In this document: positions 7,077 to 15,957 of the stretch, one piece after another
Position numbering within the stretch: position 1 is the stretch's first letter
Layout of the letters: each line of letters starts with the position of its first letter
Source: Rhizobium sp. ASV20
GTDB lineage: Bacteria; Pseudomonadota; Alphaproteobacteria; Rhizobiales; Rhizobiaceae
Assembly (NCBI RefSeq): GCF_016429015.1
Contig: NZ_JAELTU010000080.1
Coordinates: 1-32,267 of the forward strand
Direction of reading: 5' to 3'
Length of the DNA: 32,267 bases
Notes under the pieces: model-generated
Database searches by the model: none
Seen by the model: only the letters and a program-made list of their open reading frames with translations
What the model was told of the DNA's origin: nothing
Program-made: the position numbers and the translations under genes

Positions 7077-8639
7077 ATGAAACCTCTGGGGAATGGCAGC
7101 TTTGCCGGTGTATTTGAAGGCGATGCATCGGCCGGCAGCCTGAGCACGTCCTCCGACTTCCGTTGGGTATCCTGGGCTCTGGCGGCCTATTTCCTCATAC
7201 AGACGATTATCCGCATCGCCATTTCCGACTCGCTGCGGATCGATGAAGCCCAGCAATTTGTCGTCTCTCAATGGCTTGCCTGGGGATATGACGCGCAGCC
7301 ACCGCTCTATAACTGGCTTCAATACGGCGTCTTCGAGATCTTCGGCACTAGCGTAGCCTCGTTCGTCATCGTCAAGAACCTGATGCTATTTTGCGTCCAC
7401 ATTACCTATCATAAGCTGCTGCGCCTGCTTGTCGTCGACAAGCGGCTGGCGGCGATCGGCGTCCTGTCTCTTTTCACGATGCCGCAGATGTTCTGGCAGG
7501 CGCAAAGGGATCTTACGCACACCGTGCTGACGCTTCTTGCGGTGGTCCTGTTCATCTATTTCGTGGTTTCAGCCATTCGTCGGCCCAGCCTTTTCTCCTA
7601 CGCCATGATCGGGCTGTGGGCAGGACTCGGGATGCTGACGAAGTACAACTTTGCGCTCGTCATCCTGAGCGTCCTTGTTGCAACCTTCTGTCATCCCGAG
7701 GGTCGCAAGCGGCTTTTCGATCCCCGATTTCTGCTGACGCTTTCGCTTGCCGTTCTCGTGGTCCTGCCGCATGCGGTGTGGATGATCTCCAACTTGGATC
7801 TCGTCCTGACCTCGACGGCCAACACCATGGCGGAACAAGGGGCTGGCGGGAAGCTTTCAGACATTGCACACGGAATTTCCGACCTCATAAAGACGACGGT
7901 GGAAATCATCGTCCCGACATCAGTCGTCTTCCTTCTCGTCTTTCGGCAGTCGTTCCTGCGATCACTGAGAGCCAGAAGCGAATGGAGCGATTTCATCGGT
8001 AGGGTCCTGACAAGCACCGCAGTCATCCTGCTGGCCTTGATCTTCATCGTCACGCTCACAGAGCTTCGCGACCGCTGGCTTCTTCCGTTCCTGTTTCTCG
8101 TGCCGGCCTATTTCTGCCTGAAGCTTGACGCCGCCGGAAGACAAAGCCAGGCGGACATCAGGAAGTTTCTCTATGTCCCGATCGTCATGATGGTGGCGCT
8201 GCCCATCGTCATCGCCGGTGACATTCTCCTCGCGCGTTTCTTCCATTCCTATCAGCATCTGAATACGCCCTACGGCACCTTCCTGGACAAGGTCATAGCC
8301 GCAGAAGGAAAGCAGCCCGCAGCGATCGTCACCACGACATGGCACAAGGCGGGCAATATACGTGTGAACATGCCCGACACGTCAGTGGTTTCCACCGCCT
8401 ATCCGGCATCGGACCTGAGCAGCCAGGCTCTTGGGAGCGGGCCTGTCCTGCTGGTCTGGAACGAGCGCGACGGCAGCCAATCGCCTATGCCGGATGAGCT
8501 GAAACAATGGCTCGAAGCAAAGTTCGGAAGGACAATTCAGCTTCCCACTCAACGGGATATCGCCCTTCCCTACTACTACGGCAAGGAACCGGACCGATAT
8601 CATTTCGGCTATTCCTGGTATTATCCTGCGTCCAACTGA
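7077..8639 (+). CDS. glycosyltransferase family 39 (ArnT/PMT-like) membrane protein
   Basis: A 520-residue polytopic membrane protein. The first segment is near residues 28-50, and the next loop holds the family's acidic pair (RIDEAQQFV), followed by QPPLYNWLQY. This is the layout of GT39/PMT_2 enzymes, which move sugars from polyprenyl phosphate to lipid A, protein or other cell-envelope acceptors on the periplasmic side. The ATG at 7077 has GGAG at 7067-7070; a GTG at 7029 lacks a good site. No envelope-synthesis gene is adjacent, so donor and acceptor are unknown. It ends 24 bp from the converging AraC gene. Confidence 0.85.
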   Translation: MKPLGNGSFAGVFEGDASAGSLSTSSDFRWVSWALAAYFLIQTIIRIAISDSLRIDEAQQFVVSQWLAWGYDAQPPLYNWLQYGVFEIFGTSVASFVIVKNLMLFCVHITYHKLLRLLVVDKRLAAIGVLSLFTMPQMFWQAQRDLTHTVLTLLAVVLFIYFVVSAIRRPSLFSYAMIGLWAGLGMLTKYNFALVILSVLVATFCHPEGRKRLFDPRFLLTLSLAVLVVLPHAVWMISNLDLVLTSTANTMAEQGAGGKLSDIAHGISDLIKTTVEIIVPTSVVFLLVFRQSFLRSLRARSEWSDFIGRVLTSTAVILLALIFIVTLTELRDRWLLPFLFLVPAYFCLKLDAAGRQSQADIRKFLYVPIVMMVALPIVIAGDILLARFFHSYQHLNTPYGTFLDKVIAAEGKQPAAIVTTTWHKAGNIRVNMPDTSVVSTAYPASDLSSQALGSGPVLLVWNERDGSQSPMPDELKQWLEAKFGRTIQLPTQRDIALPYYYGKEPDRYHFGYSWYYPASN

Positions 8640-8663
8640 TCGGTTTAAACTGGGCGGAGCCTC

Positions 8664-9533
8664 CTATTCGTCGCCTCCTGAGCCACCAACGATCCTGCGA
8701 AAGGCGAGCGGCGTCTGTCCCGTCCGGTCTTTGAAGGCTTCGTAAAAGCGGCTGCTCGATCCAAAGCCGCAATCGTAGGCGATATTCAAAACGGCGATAT
8801 CGGTATCGGCAAGCAATTGCATGGCGCGCGCTATCCGATAACGGGTGAGATATTCGTTCACCGAAATGCCGAGGACATCTCGAAATGCCTTGCTGGCCGT
8901 GGCTGGGTGAATGCCCGCGAGCTTGGCGAGTTGCGGCAAGCTGAGCGGCTCGGCGAAATGCTCGTTGATGAGGTCGGTCAACGCTTCGGCATGGCGCACC
9001 GCCGGGCCTGAAGAGGTTGCTTTCGACCGGACAGACAGCGCTTCCTGTTCCGCCCTACCGTCGAGGATGAGACGGCGCACCCTCAACCTGACTTCTTCGG
9101 CAATCAGCTCCCGGCGCACCGGGTCGCCATCTCTCCAATCCTCCACCCAGCGTTCCGCCGCCATCGCATCGGATATGTCGATATGTCGATTGCTCAGAAA
9201 CGTCCCCCGCATGATTGAGCGCCGGATATCCCGGTCAACCGGCAGCCTCAGGAAATCCGCCAGAGGCAGGTAGATGCAGACCAAAGACGCATTTTCGCTC
9301 ACCTCAATGGTTTGATGCGGTATGGCAGCCCAGAAAAGGATAAGACGATTGGCCTCGACATATTCCTGTTTCCCATTGAAGAGATAGGTCATCCGCCCCG
9401 CCGGAAGCAGGTTCAACTCGACGTGGTTGTGCCAGTGAGCGCTTGCCATGGTGCTGGCAATATGCCGCTCCACCCAGAAGGTGCCCTGCGAGACCGTCAA
9501 CGTGTCGGGCTTCGGATCGAATTTTTCTGACAT
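8664..9533 (-). CDS. AraC-family regulator with cupin sensor, MelR-like
   Basis: A 289-residue regulator. The N-terminal cupin-like sensor (HWHNHVELNLLPAGRMTYLFNG) covers roughly residues 20-110. Two AraC-type HTH motifs occupy the last 100 residues (LAKLAGIHPATASKAFRD, then IAYDCGFGSSSRFYEAFKD). It is divergent from a MelA-like alpha-galactosidase with 106 bp between starts, the same geometry as melR-melA in enterobacteria. It probably activates that gene in response to an alpha-galactoside. The effector is inferred from this neighbour only. Confidence 0.9.
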   Translation of the reverse strand: MSEKFDPKPDTLTVSQGTFWVERHIASTMASAHWHNHVELNLLPAGRMTYLFNGKQEYVEANRLILFWAAIPHQTIEVSENASLVCIYLPLADFLRLPVDRDIRRSIMRGTFLSNRHIDISDAMAAERWVEDWRDGDPVRRELIAEEVRLRVRRLILDGRAEQEALSVRSKATSSGPAVRHAEALTDLINEHFAEPLSLPQLAKLAGIHPATASKAFRDVLGISVNEYLTRYRIARAMQLLADTDIAVLNIAYDCGFGSSSRFYEAFKDRTGQTPLAFRRIVGGSGGDE

Positions 9534-9639
9534 GGATGGCGCCTCACTCGAATCCCGGAATGTTTATGAGAATAGCAGGAGGAAACTCTCGTTTGAAAGA
9601 GCGATCTGTCTGGCATGAACCGTTGAAAGGAAGTCAGCC

Positions 9640-10956
9640 ATGCCTAAGATTTGCCTCGTCGGTGCCGGAAGCACCGTCTTTGCTCAAAATATTCTAGGCG
9701 ACGTGTTGTCGTCGGAAATCGGCGGCAACTTCGTCATCAGCCTGTTCGACATCGATCCCGAGCGACTGAAGACCTCCGAAATCGTCGCCCGTCGCATTTG
9801 CGAGACCCTCCGTCTCGGCAACATCAGGATCGAGGCGACGCTCAATCGCCGAGAGGCCCTGCAGGGGTCCGATTTCGTCATCCTGATGATGCAGGTCGGC
9901 GGCTACAAGCCTGCCACTGTTACCGATTTCGAAATTCCAAAGAGGCATGGACTGAGACAAACCATCGCCGACACGCTCGGGATTGGCGGCATCTTCCGCG
10001 GGCTTCGCACCATTCCGGTTCTCGAAGCGATCTGCCGCGACATGGAAGACGTATGCCCTAATGCCCTGCTGATGCAGTATGTCAACCCGATGGCGATCAA
10101 TTGCTGGGCGATCAAGGAGATCGCGCCAAGTATTCGCACCGTCGGCCTTTGCCACAGCGTCCAGCATACGGCCGACCATCTCGCCACCTGCCTCGGTGAG
10201 GATATCGCTGACATCAACTATCTATCGGCCGGCATCAATCATATCGCCTTCTTTCTCAAATATGAAAAGCTGAATGCCGATGGCACCCGCGAGGACCTCT
10301 ACCCACGCCTGCGCGCGCTTGCGGAAGCAGGGAAGGTGCCTGCCGACGACCGAGTTCGTTTCGATCTCTTGAAGCGGCTCGGCCATTTCGTCACGGAATC
10401 GAGCGAGCATTTTTCCGAATATACGTCCTGGTACATCAAGGATGGTCGTAACGATCTGATCGAGCACCTCAACATCCCGCTCGACGAATATATTCGCCGT
10501 TGCGAGGTCCAGATTGCCGAGTGGCACGAATTGCGCCGCGATCTTGAAGGCGGCAAGCCGATCGAGGTTTGCCGCAGCAACGAATATGCCGCCGGCATCA
10601 TTCATGCAGCGGTAACCGGTCGCTCCGCGCTGATTTACGGCAATGTTCCGAACAATGGACTGATCCAGAACCTGCCGGACGAATGCATCGTCGAGGTCCC
10701 CTGCCATGTCGACCGAAACGGCATCCAGCCGATCAAGATCGGACGCATACCGTCTCAGCTGGCAGCGGTGATGCGCCTGAGCATTTCCGTTCAGGAATTG
10801 ACGGTTGAGGCAGCGCTGACGAGGAAGCGTGAGCGGATATACCAGGCAGCTCTTCTCGATCCGCATACATCTGCAGAGCTTTCGCCCGACCAGATCTGGA
10901 GACTCGTCGACGACATGATCGACCGGCATGGTGACTTGCTGCCCGCCTATCACTGA
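9640..10956 (+). CDS. melA: GH4 alpha-galactosidase, MelA-like
   Basis: A 438-residue GH4 enzyme closely resembling enterobacterial MelA along its length. Key features are the NAD-binding VGAGSTVFAQNILGDV at residues 6-21, TVTDFEIPKRHGLRQT, QYVNPMAINCWA, the Mn-binding C in GLCHSVQ and H in GINHIAFF, then FVTESSEHFSEYTSW and IYGNVPNNGLIQNLP. GH4 enzymes use NAD+ and Mn2+ in an oxidation-elimination mechanism in the cytoplasm, so an alpha-galactoside must first be imported. AAGGAAG at 9628-9634 is the ribosome site. No MelB-type permease follows; the nearest importer is the ABC system downstream, beyond a terminator. Confidence 0.9.
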   Translation: MPKICLVGAGSTVFAQNILGDVLSSEIGGNFVISLFDIDPERLKTSEIVARRICETLRLGNIRIEATLNRREALQGSDFVILMMQVGGYKPATVTDFEIPKRHGLRQTIADTLGIGGIFRGLRTIPVLEAICRDMEDVCPNALLMQYVNPMAINCWAIKEIAPSIRTVGLCHSVQHTADHLATCLGEDIADINYLSAGINHIAFFLKYEKLNADGTREDLYPRLRALAEAGKVPADDRVRFDLLKRLGHFVTESSEHFSEYTSWYIKDGRNDLIEHLNIPLDEYIRRCEVQIAEWHELRRDLEGGKPIEVCRSNEYAAGIIHAAVTGRSALIYGNVPNNGLIQNLPDECIVEVPCHVDRNGIQPIKIGRIPSQLAAVMRLSISVQELTVEAALTRKRERIYQAALLDPHTSAELSPDQIWRLVDDMIDRHGDLLPAYH

Positions 10957-10987
10957 TCGCAGAGCATTCTCCAAGCAGCACTCCTGG

Positions 10988-11022
10988 ACGCGGGCTTCGC
11001 AGAAGCCCGCGTTTCGTTTTTT
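10988..11022 (+). terminator. intrinsic terminator after the GH4 gene
   Basis: A perfect 11-bp stem (10988-10998 with 11002-11012) closes a GCA loop and runs into a T-rich tail TTTCGTTTTTT. It is the best intrinsic terminator in the window and separates the GH4 transcript from the kinase/ABC operon. Confidence 0.85.
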
Positions 11023-11045
11023 CAGATCACCAACAATCGCGATTA

Positions 11046-11081
11046 GATCAAAATAAATCAGATTCCTGATTGACATTGATC
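11046..11081. promoter_or_regulatory. nested 36-bp dyad, likely operator of the DeoR repressor
   Basis: Outer arms GATCAA (11046-11051) and TTGATC (11076-11081) and inner arms AATCAG (11056-11061) and CTGATT (11066-11071) share the same centre at 11063.5. Thirteen of 18 positions per half are symmetric. The dyad overlaps a TTGACA -35-like hexamer at 11070-11075 and lies just upstream of the DeoR gene. A repressor bound here would block the promoter, which fits autoregulation. No good -10 hexamer is seen 16-18 nt downstream. Confidence 0.55.
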
Positions 11082-11135
11082 TTATTGAATGGAAATCTGA
11101 GCGAAATAGAAGTGATTATCGGAGATGGACCTTCG

Positions 11136-11930
11136 TTGAGCCAAGCCGGGGGAGTGAAAGTCGATCGTCTCGACGCCATTCGCAGCCATCTTTATGCGAA
11201 CGGCTTTTCGACCATTCAGGCGCTCGCCGACGCCATCGGCGCTTCTCTGGCGACAGTGCGCAGAGACCTGCAGGTCCTTGAGCGGGAGGGCGCAATCGAC
11301 CGCGTGCATGGCGGAGCCAGGATCGCCGAAGGTTCCTCGGTCGAACTTGCATTCCAGGAGCGGGCCAAGCGGCACCTGTCGGCCAAGCGTGCGATCGCGA
11401 CAGCAGCCTACGATCTGCTGGCACCGCGCACCGCGATCTTCCTCGATGCCGGCACCACGGTCCTCCAGCTTGCCCGCCTCATCCGCCTCAATCCGATGCC
11501 GCTGCGCATCTTCACCAATGGGCTGACGGTTGCCCAGGAATTCCTCAACATCCCCAATCTGGAAGTCGTACTGCTCGGCGGGCAGCTACGCAGCGAGAAT
11601 GCCTCGCTCGTCGGGCCGCAGGCCGAAGCGATGCTTGAATCCATCTGGTTCGACCAGCTTTTTCTCGGCGCCAGCGCGATCAGCCCGGACGGCGCGATCT
11701 ACAGTGTCGACAGCGCCGAGGCGAGCCTCAATAAGTGCATGCTCAGCCGCTCGGCGCACCGCATTGTGCTCGCCGATTCCTCGAAGTTCGGCACGATGGC
11801 AACCTACAAGGTTGCCCCGCTCAGCGCTGCCAAGGTCATCACGGATGCGGGTCTTTCCGCCCATTGGCGCGGTGAACTCGCCAGTCTTGGCGTCGACATG
11901 ACCATTGCGGATCTGGGAGCACAGGAGTGA
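11136..11930 (+). CDS. DeoR-family transcriptional repressor (AgaR-like)
   Basis: A 264-residue regulator with an N-terminal DeoR HTH (STIQALADAIGASLATVRRDLQVLEREGAIDRVHGGA). Its C-terminal sugar-phosphate sensor domain includes FLDAGTT, FTNGLTVA, LLGGQLRSENASLVG and LADSSKFG. DeoR regulators usually sense a phosphorylated sugar from the pathway they control. The TTG at 11136 has GGAG at 11121-11124. The GTG at 11154 gives a shorter, more typical N-terminus but has its purine run right against it, so the start is uncertain. It overlaps the kinase gene by 4 nt (GTGA) and is probably the first gene of the operon. Confidence 0.88.
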   Translation: MSQAGGVKVDRLDAIRSHLYANGFSTIQALADAIGASLATVRRDLQVLEREGAIDRVHGGARIAEGSSVELAFQERAKRHLSAKRAIATAAYDLLAPRTAIFLDAGTTVLQLARLIRLNPMPLRIFTNGLTVAQEFLNIPNLEVVLLGGQLRSENASLVGPQAEAMLESIWFDQLFLGASAISPDGAIYSVDSAEASLNKCMLSRSAHRIVLADSSKFGTMATYKVAPLSAAKVITDAGLSAHWRGELASLGVDMTIADLGAQE

Positions 11931-12904
11931 GCGCGGATCTGATCCTTGGCATCGACGGTGGCGGCAGCAAGGTGCTGGTCGCACTCGCGGACCGCGCCGG
12001 CAACGTCCTCAGGATGGCGCGCAGCGGCGGTGTCAATCCGATGGATAATCCAAACTGGCGGCGAGAACTGGATCTTTCCCTGCGCCCCTTCATCGAGGAA
12101 CGGCGTCTGGCGGCAGTCGCTGCAGCCCTGCCCGCCTATGGCGAGGTTGCTCGCCTGTCCGAACAGCAACGCGAAGCGATCAAGGCCAGTTTCCCCAAGG
12201 CGCATAAGCACATTCTCAATGATGTCGATGCGGCGCATCTCGGCGCTTTCGCCGGCAAGCCCGGAATTCTCATCCTTTCCGGTACGGGGTCGATGGCATG
12301 GGCGCGCAATGCCGACGACGTCTCTGCGCGTGTCGGTGGTTGGGGCGATGTCATCGGCGATGAGGGCAGCAGCTATTGGATCGGGCGCACAGCGCTCGGC
12401 CTTGTCAGCCAGAGCCTCGACGGACGCGCGCCGCCAACAGCGCTTGCAACCGCCATATTCGAATTCCTGGGTCTGGACGGCGCCGATCCTATCAACGCAC
12501 TTGGCGGCTGGGCAAGTGAACTTGCCAATCCCCGCGCCCAGATTGCCGGGCTTTCCGTCCTTGTCGATCGGCTTGCGCGCGAAGGCGATGCCGGCGCGGT
12601 GCATTTGATCGAGCAGGCCGCAGCAGAGCTTGCCAAACACGTCGAAGCCATATCGCATCATTGCGATGCGGCAGCCGACTGGACCCATGCGGGCGGCACC
12701 TTTGCGAGCAACACGCTCCTTGCCGCACTCGAGCGGCAGATTGGTCGCCCTGCGGCGGAGCCTCGACTTCCCCCTATCGGCGGCGCGCTTCTGGCTGCCG
12801 CTCGACTCCTCGACTGGCCGATCGATGACGGCTGGATCAGGCAAATTGCTGCCACGGTCGCGACCGCAGCGGTGCATTCAAGTGAAGCAGACGTCAAACA
12901 ATAA
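11927..12904 (+). CDS. BadF/BcrA-type sugar kinase (N-acetylhexosamine/hexosamine kinase-like)
   Basis: A 325-residue ASKHA-fold kinase starting at a GTG that overlaps the repressor stop. Signatures include the phosphate-1 loop GIDGGGSK near residues 8-15, LNDVDAAHLGAFAGKPGILILSGTGS, and VGGWGDVIGDEGSSYWIGR, all typical of the NAGK/BadF group. The enzyme would phosphorylate an amino sugar at C6 with ATP in the cytoplasm. With AgaS- and GatZ-like genes in the same operon, galactosamine or GalNAc is the best guess, as for AgaK in other proteobacteria. The substrate is inferred from context. Confidence 0.85.
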   Translation: MSADLILGIDGGGSKVLVALADRAGNVLRMARSGGVNPMDNPNWRRELDLSLRPFIEERRLAAVAAALPAYGEVARLSEQQREAIKASFPKAHKHILNDVDAAHLGAFAGKPGILILSGTGSMAWARNADDVSARVGGWGDVIGDEGSSYWIGRTALGLVSQSLDGRAPPTALATAIFEFLGLDGADPINALGGWASELANPRAQIAGLSVLVDRLAREGDAGAVHLIEQAAAELAKHVEAISHHCDAAADWTHAGGTFASNTLLAALERQIGRPAAEPRLPPIGGALLAAARLLDWPIDDGWIRQIAATVATAAVHSSEADVKQ

Positions 12905-12917
12905 GGAAGAAGGGAAC

Positions 12918-14174
12918 ATGCGTAGATTTACTTTGCCATTCGTCGCCTTGGCGGCAATCATTGCCTCCGTTCCGGCTGCCGCTCAGGATGCCAAGCCACT
13001 TGCCGGCCAAACCATAACCGTTCTGATGCCGTCGCCACAGGCGGCCTACATCGCCGGCGATTTCGAAGCTGCAACCGGCATCCATGTCAACATGCAGACG
13101 CTCTCCTGGGACGATATTCGCCCGAAGCTCGTCACCTCGCTGATCGCGGGTGCGGCACCCGCCGATGTCACCGAATTCGACTGGTCTTGGACGGGCCAGT
13201 TCAGTGCCGCCGACTGGTACTTGCCACTCAACGACGTGATTGATGCTGATACGGTCAAGGATATCGGCGTCTCCAAGATCTTCACCGTTAACGGCAATCT
13301 GCTCGGCGTTCCCTACACCAACGACTTCCGCGTCATGCTGATCAACAAGAAGCATTTCGCCGATGCCGGCATTACCAAGATGCCGAAGACGCTGGACGAG
13401 CTTGTCGCAGCCGCCAAGCAGATCAAGGAAAAGAAGATCGCCACCTATCCGATCGGCCTGCCGCTCTCCCCGACCGAAGGCGCTTCGACGAGCTGGTATC
13501 TGCTGACCAAGGCCTTTGGTGGCGAACTATTCGACAAGGACTTCAAGCCGCTCTTCGTCTCGAAGGACTCTGCCGGCTACAAGGCACTCGCCTTCGAGCT
13601 CATGCTGATGAAGGAAGGGCTGGTTGATCCGGCATCCACCAACCTCAAGGATAGTCAGATCAACGAGAGCATGTTTGCCCAGGGCGTCACCAGCATCATG
13701 ATCTCTGGCGAGCCCGGCCGCATCGGCCAGATGAACGATCCCAAGCAATCGAAGGTAGCCGGCCAGGTCGAAGCGATCCTGGTGCCGACCGAAAGCGGTG
13801 AAACACGTAGCTTCGGTCTTCCGGAGGCGCTCGCCATCCCTCGCGTTTCCCAGAACAAGGAAGCGGCCATCGCCTTCGTCAAATGGTTCACCAGCAAGGA
13901 GTTCCAGAAGAAGAATGCGGCAAACGGCGCCCTGCCGACCCGAACCTCCGCCCTTGCCGAGCTGAACGCCTCGGGTCAGTTGCAAAGCGGCGACGCGCTC
14001 GTCGCGCAATCGAAGACGGTCGAGCCGCTGTTCCCGCAGGGCACGCCACCCTGGTACCCGGAATTCTCGAGCGCCGTTAATACCGCGATCAACAGCGCCG
14101 CAAAGGGCCAGGTCACCGTCGATCAGGCCATGCAGAGCATCGCCGATGCGGCAAAGCAGGCATCTGCCCAATGA
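12918..14174 (+). CDS. ABC transporter solute-binding protein, family 1
   Basis: A 418-residue protein with a signal peptide (MRRFTLPFVALAAIIASVPAAAQ). The ATG at 12918 sits behind a purine-rich site (AAGGAAGAAGGG) only 13 nt after the kinase stop. The mature part shows family-1 binding-protein features (FEAATGIHVNMQ, LITSLIAGAAPADVTEFDWS, KWFTSKEFQKKNAANG). It captures the operon's sugar in the periplasm. It overlaps the first permease by 4 nt (ATGA). Confidence 0.92.
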   Translation: MRRFTLPFVALAAIIASVPAAAQDAKPLAGQTITVLMPSPQAAYIAGDFEAATGIHVNMQTLSWDDIRPKLVTSLIAGAAPADVTEFDWSWTGQFSAADWYLPLNDVIDADTVKDIGVSKIFTVNGNLLGVPYTNDFRVMLINKKHFADAGITKMPKTLDELVAAAKQIKEKKIATYPIGLPLSPTEGASTSWYLLTKAFGGELFDKDFKPLFVSKDSAGYKALAFELMLMKEGLVDPASTNLKDSQINESMFAQGVTSIMISGEPGRIGQMNDPKQSKVAGQVEAILVPTESGETRSFGLPEALAIPRVSQNKEAAIAFVKWFTSKEFQKKNAANGALPTRTSALAELNASGQLQSGDALVAQSKTVEPLFPQGTPPWYPEFSSAVNTAINSAAKGQVTVDQAMQSIADAAKQASAQ

Positions 14175-15088
14175 CATTAGCAATTTCTGCCGGTGGCAGG
14201 ACCAAACGTGGTGCCGGCGTAAAAGCCGACACCACGCTCGGGATACTGCTTGTTTCCCCGATCCTGATCACAATGGCCGCCCTTGTCTTCTACCCGATCG
14301 GAAGAACCGTGTGGGACAGCCTCCACAGGATCAATCCGATGCAAGCGGGAACGCCCTTTGTCGGCCTCGACAACTACACGCGCATGTTCTCGGATGGGCA
14401 ACTGGGGACGACGTGGATCAACACGCTTCTCTATGTCGTCCTCGCGGTCGTCGCGGAAACGGTCTTCGGCGTCCTTGCCGCAGCCCTCATCAACCAGGTC
14501 AAGGTCGGCCGGCAATGGCTGCTCGCGGCCGTCGTCCTGCCTTGGGCGCTGCCGGGTGTCGTCAATGCGGTGATCTGGCTGTGGATCTATCAACCCGGCG
14601 CCGGCTTGCTGAACGGGGTTCTCTCGGCGGTCGGGCTCCCTTTTGAAAACCATGTCTGGTTCAATGATCGAACAAGCGCCATCATCGCGGTGACCGTCGT
14701 GCATGTCTGGCGCATGATGCCTCTGACTGTCGTCATCGTCCTTGCCGCCATGCAGAGCATTCCCGCCCATCTCTACGAGGCGGCGCGCATCGACGGCGCC
14801 ACCCGAAGCCAGATGTTCGCTCTGGTCACCCTCCCGCTGGTGCGCAGCGCCATCGCCGTTGCCATGACAAACGCGACCGTCAATGCATTCAACCTCTTCG
14901 ATGAGGCCTGGGTTCTGGCAGGTTCCAGTCTCGAAACGCGCCCGGTTCTCGTGCAGATCTACCTCGAGACGTTCCAGAACCTTCGCTTCTCCTATGGCAT
15001 GGCGCTTTCGCTCGTGATCACGCTGGTCTCGCTGCTGGTCTCGCTCGTCTATGTCCTGCGCGTCTATCGCAACACCCGGTTCGACTGA
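14171..15088 (+). CDS. sugar ABC transporter permease (MalF class)
   Basis: A 305-residue inner-membrane permease with six predicted segments. The EAA loop (EAARIDGATRSQMFALVTLP) begins near residue 202 and contacts the ATPase. It overlaps the binding-protein gene by 4 nt and the partner permease by 1 nt (TGATG), so expression is tightly coupled. Confidence 0.93.
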   Translation: MTLAISAGGRTKRGAGVKADTTLGILLVSPILITMAALVFYPIGRTVWDSLHRINPMQAGTPFVGLDNYTRMFSDGQLGTTWINTLLYVVLAVVAETVFGVLAAALINQVKVGRQWLLAAVVLPWALPGVVNAVIWLWIYQPGAGLLNGVLSAVGLPFENHVWFNDRTSAIIAVTVVHVWRMMPLTVVIVLAAMQSIPAHLYEAARIDGATRSQMFALVTLPLVRSAIAVAMTNATVNAFNLFDEAWVLAGSSLETRPVLVQIYLETFQNLRFSYGMALSLVITLVSLLVSLVYVLRVYRNTRFD

Positions 15089-15945
15089 TGAAACAGAGTC
15101 TCTCATATCGTTTGCTGATCTGGGTCGGCGTCGCTGTTCTTCTGATCTGGTCGCTCGGCCCGATCTACTGGACGCTTGCAAGCTCGGTCACGCCAACCGA
15201 AGATTTCTCGGCACGCCCGATCCATTTCTTCCCGCAGCACTTCACGCTCGATCACTTCTCGCGCCTGTTCGGCATCGATATCGCCCGAATTGGCGGGGTT
15301 CAGGTCTGGTCGCAATTTCGTGCCGCGCTCGTCAACAGCATCGTGACTTCGGTTGCAGCCACGCTGCTTTGCGTCGCCATCTCGGCGCTCGGTGCCTACG
15401 CCTTTACGCGGATCCGCTTCCCCGGCCGCGGCTTTCTGTTCGGCGCCGTTGTCGCAACACTCGCAATTCCCGGATATGCGGTGCTGATCCCGCTGTACCG
15501 GATCATGATCAGCATGCATCTGGTCGATACCTATGTCGGCATCGCGCTGATCTACGTCTCGGCCTACCTGCCTCTGTCGCTTTGGTTATTGCGGAGTGTC
15601 TTCGAGGCTCTGCCGATCGCGCTGGAAGAGGCGGCACAACTCGATGGTGCCGGCAGGCTCTACATCTTCTTCAACATCGTGCTGCCGCTTGCCGGTCCGG
15701 GGCTTACCGCAGCGGCGATCCTGACTTTTCTTGGCGCATGGGGACAGTATCTCGTCCCGCTGATCTTCTCGCCGCAGGCGACGAAGCCCTTGACGGTGCT
15801 GATCCCGGAATTCGTCACCAAGAACTTCATCGACTACGGGCTGATCACGGCAAGTGGCGCAGTTGCCATCGTCATTCCCGCCCTGGTCGTCATCTTTCTC
15901 AATCGATACCTCGTCAGCGGTCTGCTGGCCGGATCGGTCAAGTAA
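15088..15945 (+). CDS. sugar ABC transporter permease (MalG class)
   Basis: A 285-residue permease with six segments. Its EAA loop (EEAAQLDGAGRLYIFFNIVLP) lies near residue 179, and the C-terminus (NRYLVSGLLAGSVK) is typical of MalG-like proteins. It pairs with the permease before it. The SIS-domain gene follows after 12 nt. Confidence 0.93.
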   Translation: MKQSLSYRLLIWVGVAVLLIWSLGPIYWTLASSVTPTEDFSARPIHFFPQHFTLDHFSRLFGIDIARIGGVQVWSQFRAALVNSIVTSVAATLLCVAISALGAYAFTRIRFPGRGFLFGAVVATLAIPGYAVLIPLYRIMISMHLVDTYVGIALIYVSAYLPLSLWLLRSVFEALPIALEEAAQLDGAGRLYIFFNIVLPLAGPGLTAAAILTFLGAWGQYLVPLIFSPQATKPLTVLIPEFVTKNFIDYGLITASGAVAIVIPALVVIFLNRYLVSGLLAGSVK

Positions 15946-15957
15946 ATCGGAGCTAGC

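Noticed and set aside
11804..12877. 357-codon minus-strand frame opposite the kinase gene
   Set aside because: It lies over a well-conserved kinase and has an arginine/cysteine-rich composition typical of shadow frames.
14177..15181. 334-codon minus-strand frame opposite the permease gene
   Set aside because: Its composition is extremely Asp/Arg/Gln-rich, as expected for the antisense of a membrane protein, and no domain is recognisable.
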